7,164 nucleotides of DNA from Clostridia bacterium (GTDB taxonomy: Bacteria; Bacillota; Clostridia; Oscillospirales; CAG-272): contig JAGCYR010000190.1 of NCBI GenBank assembly GCA_017960705.1, positions 1-7,164 of the forward strand, given 5' to 3'. The number at the start of each line of letters is the position of its first letter. Positions within the stretch are counted from its first letter, which is position 1. Both the position numbers and the translations under genes were made by a program. Positions 1 to 5,739 of this stretch are shown here, one piece after another. Below the pieces are notes generated by a model. That model worked only from the letters and a program-made list of their open reading frames with translations. It was not told the DNA's origin and ran no database searches.

Positions 1-75
1 GGAGGAGGCGGTGCGCCGCCTGACGTTGGAGCGCGGGGAAACGCGGGACGACCGGATCGCGGAGCTCGCGGGCGC
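1..75. repeat. 75-bp direct repeat, copy 1 (displaced spoIIE fragment)
   Basis: Bases 1-75 are identical to 455-529. Base 76 differs (T versus C), 77-79 match again, and from 80 the two copies diverge. The offset is 454 bases, which is not a multiple of three, so this copy is out of frame with the spoIIE sequence that follows it. Read in its own frame it encodes the same peptide as copy 2 (VRRLTLERGETRDD and onward to AELAGAF). In the spoIIE frame it brings a TGA stop at 21-23. Copy 2 sits in its expected place after the membrane region, so copy 1 is the misplaced one. It may be an assembly or contig-edge artefact, or a real 454-bp duplication. Confidence 0.97.
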
Positions 76-188
76 TTTCGGCGTACGCTCTGTTCGGGCT
101 GTCGCTCTCGGGGGTCGCCGCGGGACTGTTCACGCTCTTCGTTTCCCGCCGCTACGGCGCGCTCAAGGGGTGCGTCGCGGGACTGCTC

Positions 189-2144
189 ATGACGCTCGGG
201 ATCGGACCGCTCTACGCCCCGGCGTTCGCTTTGTTCGGGCTGTTTTCGGGGATCCTCTGGGAGGTCGGCGCGGTCTACGCCGTCGGGCTCGGGGTGGGCG
301 CCGCCTCGGTCTGGTGCTCCTACGTCGGGGGACTCTCCGGCTTCCTCTCGACCGCACCCGAACTCACCGTCGCGGCTCTGTTCGGACTTCCGTTGGTGCC
401 GCGGGTTCTGTCGGCGGGGCGGGTCTTGCGCGAGGAGGAGGACGCCCGATTGGGGGAGGAGGCGGTGCGCCGCCTGACGTTGGAGCGCGGGGAAACGCGG
501 GACGACCGGATCGCGGAGCTCGCGGGCGCCTTCTCTTCCCTGTCCCGCGTGTTTCAGACCATGACCGACGGCACGGGGCGACCCGACCGGGCGGAGTACG
601 TATCGGCTTGCGACGCCGCGTGCGAAAAATACTGTAACGGATGTGTGAGACGCACAGAATGCTGGGAAAAGGGCGACCGCTCGGCGTACGAAGCGGTGAA
701 GATCCTCTCGGAGCGGCTCTATACCGAGCGCCCCGCGTCGGTCGAGTGTCTGCCCGAGGGGGCGATCCGCGAATGCGAATACCTCGACGCGATTTTGTCA
801 GACATCCGGGAGGCGGGCGCCGCTCTGCTCCGCTCGTCGCGGGTCGGACGGCTCGGCGAGGGGATTGGGCTGGATTACGAACTGGTGGCGAAACTGCTCT
901 CCGAGGCGGCGGAAGCCGACCGCGCCGAGAACCGCGAGGACGTCAAGCTCGGGCTGGAACTGCGAAAGCGGCTGCTTGACTTCGGGATCACGAGCGGCAC
1001 CGTCGCGGCGTACGGCACCCGTCGGCGCTGGATCGTGGCGGGAGGCGTAGGCTGGGAGGGCGCGTCTGCCGACGCCGAGGCGATCCGACGGGCGTTCGAG
1101 GAGGTCGCGGGAACGCCACTGACCAAGCCCGCGTTTGAGATCAAGGGCGGGGTCGTGACCCTCGAAACAAAAACGGCGCGCCGCTTCCGCGTTGAGACCT
1201 GCCGCGCCTACCGCTCAGCCGACCCGGGCGGGAGCTCGGGCGACACGGTCGGCTTCTTCGAGAACCGGGAGGACTACTTCTACGCCCTGCTCTCGGACGG
1301 GATGGGGTGCGGACCGACCGCCGCCCTGACCTCGGGCGTGGCGACCCTGTTTCTTGAAAAGATGCTCGCCGCGGGCAACTCCAAGACCACCGCCCTGAAA
1401 CTCTTGAACAACCTGCTCCGCAACTGCGGGGAGGAGAACGCCGCGACGGTCGACCTGCTCGAATTCGACCTGCTTACGGGTCGGGCGACCTTCATCAAGA
1501 GCGGCGCCGCGCCCTCCTACGTCAAGCGCGGCGGGAGCCTCTTCCGCATCCGCTCGAAAACCGTGCCGGTCGGGATGATGGCGACCCTCGACGCCGAGAA
1601 GATCCGCTTCGACGCTTCTCCCGGCGACGTGATCGTGATGCTCTCGGACGGGGTCAGCCAGACGCCGGAGGATGCGCCGTGGCTGCTCGAGCTGCTCTCG
1701 GGAAAATGGGAGGACGATCTTCAGAACGTCGCGCAGAGGATCGTCGCCGTGGCGAGCCGCACCCGCGAACACAAGGACGACCTCTCGGTCGCTCTGATCC
1801 GCGTCCTTCCCGTCGGGGCGGGGGCGGAAGAAACCGGGGGTCCCCCGGCGGCAGCGGAGAAAACGGCGGCGACCGGGTCGGTCGCCGCGATCCCCGTAAC
1901 GGCGGACGCGCCCGCGGACGCGCTTGCGCCGGCGGAACCGCCCGCCCCGTTCCCGGAAACGCCGCCGGACCTGACCGAAGCGCCCGACGAAGGGGAACCG
2001 CCGCCCGCAACCGAAGCCCCGCCGCCGGAGGAGCCGATCCCGGAAGAACCGCCCCCGGAGGAACCGCTCTTGGAGGAACCGTTCGCCGCGGTCGTTCCGT
2101 TCCCGCAGTCCGACGCGGGAGAGGGCGAACAGGCGGCGTCCTGA
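189..2144 (+). CDS. spoIIE: Stage II sporulation protein E-type PP2C phosphatase, 5' end incomplete
   Basis: SpoIIE is a membrane-anchored serine phosphatase that dephosphorylates the anti-anti-sigma factor SpoIIAA, which releases sigma-F in the forespore; it also works with FtsZ at the polar septum. Numbered from ATG 189, residues 1-75 are hydrophobic membrane segments. A linker follows with a cysteine cluster at 141-158 (C-x3-C-x3-C-x2-C-x5-C, then Trp). A PP2C domain spans about 330-545, with acidic metal-site candidates D352 (GDT), D370 (SDGMG), D487 (SDG) and D530/D531 (KDDLSV). Residues 546-651 form a Pro/Glu-rich tail not expected in the family. ATG 189 is probably not the true start: it has no good ribosome binding site, and the same frame encodes more membrane helix back to about base 78, where the displaced repeat and its stop at 21-23 interrupt it. 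B. subtilis SpoIIE is about 827 residues with ten N-terminal membrane segments, so a large N-terminal part is missing. The gene ends at a terminator. Confidence 0.92.
   Translation: MTLGIGPLYAPAFALFGLFSGILWEVGAVYAVGLGVGAASVWCSYVGGLSGFLSTAPELTVAALFGLPLVPRVLSAGRVLREEEDARLGEEAVRRLTLERGETRDDRIAELAGAFSSLSRVFQTMTDGTGRPDRAEYVSACDAACEKYCNGCVRRTECWEKGDRSAYEAVKILSERLYTERPASVECLPEGAIRECEYLDAILSDIREAGAALLRSSRVGRLGEGIGLDYELVAKLLSEAAEADRAENREDVKLGLELRKRLLDFGITSGTVAAYGTRRRWIVAGGVGWEGASADAEAIRRAFEEVAGTPLTKPAFEIKGGVVTLETKTARRFRVETCRAYRSADPGGSSGDTVGFFENREDYFYALLSDGMGCGPTAALTSGVATLFLEKMLAAGNSKTTALKLLNNLLRNCGEENAATVDLLEFDLLTGRATFIKSGAAPSYVKRGGSLFRIRSKTVPVGMMATLDAEKIRFDASPGDVIVMLSDGVSQTPEDAPWLLELLSGKWEDDLQNVAQRIVAVASRTREHKDDLSVALIRVLPVGAGAEETGGPPAAAEKTAATGSVAAIPVTADAPADALAPAEPPAPFPETPPDLTEAPDEGEPPPATEAPPPEEPIPEEPPPEEPLLEEPFAAVVPFPQSDAGEGEQAAS
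455..529. repeat. 75-bp direct repeat, copy 2 (native position in spoIIE)
   Basis: This copy lies in frame inside spoIIE, just after the last membrane segment. It encodes the start of the charged linker, which continues naturally into the SSLSRVFQTM region. It is identical to bases 1-75. Confidence 0.97.
2022..2081 (+). repeat. Four 15-bp units encoding xxEEP pentapeptides in the SpoIIE tail
   Basis: Four consecutive in-frame 15-base units encode PPEEP, IPEEP, PPEEP and LLEEP (residues 612-631 counted from ATG 189). The DNA copies differ at GAG/GAA and other positions, so the repeat is better conserved in protein than in DNA. It is part of a low-complexity Pro/Glu/Ala tail that is probably disordered and acidic. 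Confidence 0.85.
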
Positions 2145-2157
2145 CAAACGAAAAATG

Positions 2158-2187
2158 CCGCCCGTGCGACGCACGGGCGGTTGTTTT
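2158..2187. terminator. Bidirectional intrinsic terminator between spoIIE and the MATE gene
   Basis: A perfect 10-bp stem (2158-2167 pairs with 2171-2180) with a GAC loop is followed on the plus strand by TTGTTTT. On the minus strand it is followed by ATTTTTC, the complement of the A-run at 2151-2155. It lies 13 bases after the spoIIE stop and directly after the MATE stop codon (2186-2188), so it can end both convergent transcripts. Confidence 0.9.
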
Positions 2188-3616
2188 ACGTTGCGGGAAA
2201 GGGATTTTCGATCTCCCGTTTCCTCTTTCGGAAAAGGACGAGGAAGATCACGAGGTCGACCGCCAGCGTGATGCCCCAAGAGACGGGATAGGAGATCATC
2301 AGCGTCCGGAGCGACGGGGAGAGCGGCACGACGAAGGCGATCCAGAGGATACGCAGCCCGCAGATCCCGCCGATCGCGACCGCGGTCGGAAGAAGCGAGG
2401 CGCCCATTCCGCGGATGGCGCTCGAGAGCACGCCCATAAAGCCGCAGAGGAAGTAGGTCCCGACCACGATGGTCAGCCGCGAGAACGCGACCTGAACGGC
2501 GTCGGGGGAATCGGGGAGATAGAGCCGGACGAGCGGATCGCGGAACAGAAGGATCGCGCCGTCGACCGCCGCCCAGAAGATCATCACGTAAAGGAGGCAG
2601 ACGAGCACCGCCCGCCCGATCCTCTTCGTGTTCTTCGCCCCGTAGTTCTGCCCGACGAACGCCATGCTCGCTGCGTCGGGGGCGTTGATCGCCGTCCATC
2701 CGAAGCCCTCGAGGTTCGCAGACGCGGTCGACGCCGCGATCACGACGTCGCCGAACGAGTTGATGGTCGATTGGATCAGCACGTTCGAGAAGGAGAACAA
2801 GCTCGACTGGATCCCCGCCGGAACGCCGTGGCGCAGGATGCGGAGCAGCTGATTCTTGTGCAGAGAGATCTTTTTGAAACTGAGTTTGCAGGCGTTGTTC
2901 AGCCGCGTGAGGAAGAAGAGCGCGGCGGCGGCGGAAAGGTACTGGCTCGTGATGGTGGCGATCGCGACCCCGTCGACCGACATCGAAAGCCCGAGCACGA
3001 ACAGCAGGTTCAGCCCCACGTTGACCAGCCCCGCGCCCCCGAGGATGAAGAGCGGACGGCGCGTGTCGCCCGAGGTGCGGAGGATCGCCGCCCCGAAATT
3101 GTAGACCATATTGGCGGGCGTACCGCAGAAGTAGATACGGAGGTAGAGCGAGGCGTCGTCGATCAGCGTTTCCGAGCAGTTCATCCAGCGGAGAAACGTC
3201 GGCGCGAAGACAAACCCGACCGCCCCGACCAGAAGCCCGAGCAGAGCCGAGACGGCGATCGCCGTATGCGTCAAAGCCGACGCCTCTTTGTCGTCCCTTG
3301 CCCCCAGCGCGATCGCGATGGTGACGCTCGACCCGACCGAAAGCCCGAGGAACAGACCGATCAGCAGGTTGATGAGCGACCCGGTACAGCCGACCGCGGG
3401 CAGCGCCGTTTCGCCGTTCTCGGCGAAGTTGCTGAGAACGATCAGGTCGGCGGCGTTATAGAACAGCGAAAGAAGCCCCGTCAGGATGACCGGAAGCGCA
3501 AACGCGAAAACGCCCGGAAACAGGGGGCCGGACACCATATTGAGACCCCGCGCGCGGGGGCGCGGGACGGCGGGGGTTCGCTCGGGATCGGGCGAGCCGG
3601 CGGTTTTCGGTTCCAT
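2186..3616 (-). CDS. MATE family multidrug/cation antiporter
   Basis: This is a 476-residue integral membrane protein of the MATE (multi antimicrobial extrusion) family. These transporters export drugs or metabolites in exchange for Na+ or H+; the substrate cannot be told from the sequence. The family pattern is clear: a short leader, then GPLFPGVFAFALPVILTGLL at the first helix, FYNAADLIVLSNF, a GSLINLLIGLFLGLSVGSS helix, and a second half beginning near HGVPAGIQSSLFSFSNVLIQ (about residue 255) with the typical NYGAKNTKRIGRA loop. Length and about 12 hydrophobic segments fit the family. The ATG at 3616 has an AAAGG ribosome binding site 8 bases upstream. A second Met at residue 27 (base 3538) is where most family members would begin but has only a weak GGGG upstream, so a charged, proline-rich extension of 26 residues is likely. 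The gene begins 22 bases after the gpsA-like stop, so it is the last gene of a three-gene operon, and it ends at a shared terminator. A biosynthetic exporter role is possible but not shown. Confidence 0.93.
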   Translation of the reverse strand: MEPKTAGSPDPERTPAVPRPRARGLNMVSGPLFPGVFAFALPVILTGLLSLFYNAADLIVLSNFAENGETALPAVGCTGSLINLLIGLFLGLSVGSSVTIAIALGARDDKEASALTHTAIAVSALLGLLVGAVGFVFAPTFLRWMNCSETLIDDASLYLRIYFCGTPANMVYNFGAAILRTSGDTRRPLFILGGAGLVNVGLNLLFVLGLSMSVDGVAIATITSQYLSAAAALFFLTRLNNACKLSFKKISLHKNQLLRILRHGVPAGIQSSLFSFSNVLIQSTINSFGDVVIAASTASANLEGFGWTAINAPDAASMAFVGQNYGAKNTKRIGRAVLVCLLYVMIFWAAVDGAILLFRDPLVRLYLPDSPDAVQVAFSRLTIVVGTYFLCGFMGVLSSAIRGMGASLLPTAVAIGGICGLRILWIAFVVPLSPSLRTLMISYPVSWGITLAVDLVIFLVLFRKRKREIENPFPAT

Positions 3617-3638
3617 GAAAACGACCTTTCGAGTATAG

Positions 3639-4613
3639 TCAGAACTCGTTTTTCAAACTTCTTGCGAACAGCCGCTTGATGCAGTCGGCAAGCGGCAGAC
3701 CGTGATAGAGAACGTCCTCGACCCCGCGGCAGATCGGAAGATCGACGCCGTTCCGGTCGGCAAGGGCGGTCAGCGCTCGGACGGTGTAATATCCCTCCGC
3801 AAGCTCCCCGAATTCCTCTCCTTTGGCAAACGCCTCGCCGAACCGGCGGTTGTGGCTGTAGGGGGAGAAGAGCGTCGCCTCGTAGTCGCCGAGGTGACAG
3901 AGCCCGTAGGCGGAGGTCGGGTTGCCGCCGACCGCCTCGATCAGCCGCGCGATCTCACGGGTTCCGCGGGACATCAGCGCCCCTTTCAGGGAGGGGATGC
4001 CGAGTCCGTCGAGGAACCCCGCGGCGATCCCGACCACGTTCTTCGCGGCGGCGCCGATTTCGTTGCCGACAAGATCCTGCCCGTAGTAAAAACGGATCAG
4101 ATCGCCCGAGAACGCGTCGACCAGCGTCTGTTTGGTCGGTTCGTCGGCGCTGTCGATCACCATGCAGTTCGGGATCCCCGCGCAGAACGCCTGCACGTGT
4201 CCGGGTCCGATCCAGACGGCGACCTTCATCCTTCCGCCAAGTTCCTCCTCCGCGACCGTCGAGAGCCGCTTGCCGCTCCCGATCTCCAGCCCCTTCATAC
4301 AGAGGACCAGCGTTTTCGGCAGCTCTGTTTCCGCCGCGACCTCTTTGAGCAGCGAACGAAGCTGTTGAGAGGGGATCGAAACGACGAGCATCTCCGCGCC
4401 GGAAAGCGCGGCGGAGAGGGAAGTTTCGAGTTTCACGCCGGCGGGCAGTTCCATCAGGGCGTTTTTGCGCGTTCGGATCAGTTCCTCCATCCGGCGGGAG
4501 CCAGGTCTGCCGAACAGCGTGACCGCGTGTCCGAGGTCGGAGAGGTATTTGGCGATGAACGCGCCCCAGCGGCCGCAGCCGACCACCGACAGATTGTAAA
4601 GTTTTCTTTGCAT
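3639..4613 (-). CDS. gpsA: Divergent NAD(P)-dependent glycerol-3-phosphate dehydrogenase
   Basis: GpsA reduces dihydroxyacetone phosphate to sn-glycerol-3-phosphate in the cytosol, the first step of glycerophospholipid synthesis. The 324-residue length is typical. Seen in order: a Rossmann motif VVGCGRWG (residues 10-17, with the GxGxWG pattern), VSIPSQQLR (78-86), MKGLE with K107, an AAKNV motif with K191 and N192 matching the catalytic Lys-Asn, LGDYEAT with D243 and T247, and SHNRRFG (253-259). Two usual motifs are altered. The common SGPSFA stretch reads IGPGHV (135-140), and the RNR arginine that binds substrate phosphate in characterised enzymes is His254. It is therefore a clear member of the superfamily but not a standard GpsA, and an altered substrate is possible. 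The ATG at 4613 has AAAGG 7 bases upstream. It lies 18 bases after the AroB-like gene and 22 before the MATE gene, in one operon. Confidence 0.82.
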   Translation of the reverse strand: MQRKLYNLSVVGCGRWGAFIAKYLSDLGHAVTLFGRPGSRRMEELIRTRKNALMELPAGVKLETSLSAALSGAEMLVVSIPSQQLRSLLKEVAAETELPKTLVLCMKGLEIGSGKRLSTVAEEELGGRMKVAVWIGPGHVQAFCAGIPNCMVIDSADEPTKQTLVDAFSGDLIRFYYGQDLVGNEIGAAAKNVVGIAAGFLDGLGIPSLKGALMSRGTREIARLIEAVGGNPTSAYGLCHLGDYEATLFSPYSHNRRFGEAFAKGEEFGELAEGYYTVRALTALADRNGVDLPICRGVEDVLYHGLPLADCIKRLFARSLKNEF

Positions 4614-4631
4614 TTTGTTTCCTTTCGGGGT

Positions 4632-5570
4632 TTAAGAGGGGAGAAGTCCGACGAGGTCGTTCGGGCTTACCGTGACAAGTCCGCATTCCCCGAGGCGGCG
4701 GGGGAGCGAGACGGTGGCTTTGCCGCCGCCCTCCCACGGAAGAGCGAGGAACGACGCGCGCAGTTCCTCGTCGGAGACGAGGGCGGAGTTCGGCAGTCCG
4801 TGGTAGGAGAGCAATCCGACGAGATCGGATAAAAAGTCCTGCCTGCAGAAGCCGGTTTTCAAGGCGTAGCGGGTCGCCGCCGCAAGGCCGATCGCAATCG
4901 TTTCGGAAAAATCGATCTCCCCGTCGGCGTCGGGGGCTTTATCGTGTAGCGCGGCCCGGACCGCCCATCCGAAGGACGTGCCGAGGCAGTCGAACAGTGC
5001 GGTCTTGCCTGCATCGAGCAGGTCGAAGCGGATGGACAGACACCGCCGGATCACGGCGGCGCGGTCGAAATCGGTGTAAAGAAGATCGAACAGCAATCGG
5101 TCGAAACCGACGGCGTAACGGACCAGGTCGATCAGCCCGCGCTTGTTATCGGCGTCCGAGACGGGCAGCGACGGGTCGCAGAGGATAAGACCCGGAGCTT
5201 CGCCGAACGCAAACCCGAGCTGCGCTTCAAAGGTCGTCGGAACCAGAGCGTAGGGAAGCCCGGGGTAGTGATCGTCCGCAAACAGGATCGCGCTGCCGAT
5301 CTTCTCGGCGTCGCCTGTGATCAGAAGCGCGTCGGCGTCGGTCGGATAGTCCGGAAATCCTTCGTCGGGGAGCCGGACTAAGGTCTGCCCCGCTTTGGCA
5401 AGCGATTTGAGCAGCGCGGACGGCGCCGGGTCGGTATCGGGCAGGTCGCACAGCCACAGGAAGCGCCTCGCGCCTCCGCCGGGCGGGGAGAGCAGGGAAC
5501 CGGCTTTTTTCAGGATCCCGTATTCGACGAAGATCTCACAGGGCAGTTTCTTCGGTTTGATCGGTTTCAT
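4632..5570 (-). CDS. Degenerate AroB-fold (3-dehydroquinate synthase-like) protein, probably non-catalytic as DHQ synthase
   Basis: The 312-residue protein resembles 3-dehydroquinate synthase in outline only. VEYGILKKAGSLL (16-28) matches the N-terminal strand-helix, PYALVPTTF (106-114) matches the family's VPTT strand, LIDLVRYAVG (146-155) matches the AEVIKYG helix, LGTSFGWAVRA (186-196) matches LGHTFGHAIE, and SETIAIGLAAATRYA (212-226) matches GEAVAIGM. The key residues are gone. The glutamate zinc ligand is Asp148, both histidines of GHTFGHA are Thr188 and Trp192, the histidine of HGEAVA is Phe211, and the NAD-binding GGG run is replaced by TGDAEK (85-90). DHQ synthase activity is therefore unlikely. 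Function is unknown; a regulatory or structural role, or an enzyme using other residues, are options. Start: ATG 5570 has AAGGAGG 8 bases upstream. An ATG at 5603 in the same frame lies only 2 bases past the -10 box, at or before the expected transcript start, so it is rejected. First gene of the operon with the gpsA-like and MATE genes. Confidence 0.65.
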   Translation of the reverse strand: MKPIKPKKLPCEIFVEYGILKKAGSLLSPPGGGARRFLWLCDLPDTDPAPSALLKSLAKAGQTLVRLPDEGFPDYPTDADALLITGDAEKIGSAILFADDHYPGLPYALVPTTFEAQLGFAFGEAPGLILCDPSLPVSDADNKRGLIDLVRYAVGFDRLLFDLLYTDFDRAAVIRRCLSIRFDLLDAGKTALFDCLGTSFGWAVRAALHDKAPDADGEIDFSETIAIGLAAATRYALKTGFCRQDFLSDLVGLLSYHGLPNSALVSDEELRASFLALPWEGGGKATVSLPRRLGECGLVTVSPNDLVGLLPS

Positions 5571-5578
5571 CCGCGTTT

Positions 5579-5585
5579 CCTCCTT
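5579..5585 (-). promoter_or_regulatory. Ribosome binding site AAGGAGG fixing the start of the AroB-like gene
   Basis: A full-consensus AAGGAGG on the minus strand is followed by 8 bases (AAACGCGG) and ATG 5570. It decides the start codon against the upstream in-frame ATG at 5603. Confidence 0.9.
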
Positions 5586-5605
5586 CCCGGTTTTCGTCTC
5601 CATAG

Positions 5606-5634
5606 ATTATACCGCAAGGGAGCCGGATTGTCAA
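5606..5634 (-). promoter_or_regulatory. Consensus sigma-A promoter for the AroB-like / gpsA-like / MATE operon
   Basis: On the minus strand, TTGACA (5634-5629) and TATAAT (5611-5606) are both perfect consensus and are separated by exactly 17 bases. The predicted transcript start is near 5599, giving a leader of about 28 bases that holds the AAGGAGG site. Upstream, A-rich tracts on the minus strand (complement of T-runs at 5647-5650 and 5658-5663) could act as an UP element. This suggests strong, housekeeping-type expression unless it is repressed. Confidence 0.92.
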
Positions 5635-5641
5635 ACGGTTT
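5633..5641. promoter_or_regulatory. Candidate operator AAAC-S-GTTT, copy at the minus-strand -35 box
   Basis: AAACGGTTT is symmetric apart from its central base. It overlaps the last two positions (5633-5634) of the -35 box of the minus-strand promoter. The same nine bases recur at 5677-5685, at the -35 box of the divergent promoter, 44 bases away. A regulator site is inferred from position and symmetry only. Confidence 0.35.
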
Positions 5642-5676
5642 CGGCGTTTTCTTCCTCTTTTTTACGCGTGGGCGCG

Positions 5677-5685
5677 AAACGGTTT
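5677..5685. promoter_or_regulatory. Candidate operator AAAC-S-GTTT, copy at the comM -35 box
   Basis: This is the second copy of AAACGGTTT. It overlaps the first three bases of the TTTACA -35 box of the plus-strand promoter, so each divergent promoter carries one copy at the same relative place. Confidence 0.35.
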
Positions 5686-5711
5686 ACATTTTTCGACGCA
5701 TGTGGTACAAT
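5683..5711 (+). promoter_or_regulatory. Sigma-A promoter of comM with extended -10
   Basis: TTTACA (5683-5688) and TACAAT (5706-5711) are separated by 17 bases, and a TG at 5703-5704 gives an extended -10 (TGGTACAAT). The expected transcript start is about 5718, roughly 22 bases before ATG 5740. The short leader holds the ribosome binding site GGGAGG at 5729-5734. Confidence 0.85.
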
Positions 5712-5739
5712 AGAGAAAAAGACGCTTTGGGAGGTCGGT

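Noticed and set aside
11..637. 208-codon plus-strand open frame starting in the displaced repeat
   Set aside because: Only its first 23 or so residues match spoIIE, because of the repeat. The rest is Gly/Arg-rich out-of-frame translation over the spoIIE membrane region.
1215..2699. 494-codon minus-strand open frame antisense to spoIIE
   Set aside because: Arg-rich, low-complexity translation that crosses the terminator and lies opposite the conserved PP2C domain.
1679..3679. 666-codon plus-strand open frame across the end of spoIIE, the terminator and the MATE gene
   Set aside because: The composition is Arg/Asp/Gly-rich with no recognisable domain, and it runs antisense to a clear MATE gene and through a terminator. 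Long antisense frames are common in high-GC DNA.
3702..4832. 376-codon plus-strand open frame antisense to the gpsA-like gene
   Set aside because: No domain recognised; it spans two real genes on the other strand and has no ribosome binding site of note.
4632..5570. Functional 3-dehydroquinate synthase (aroB) of the shikimate pathway
   Set aside because: Zinc ligands, active-site histidines and the NAD-binding glycine run are all replaced, and no other shikimate gene is in the window.
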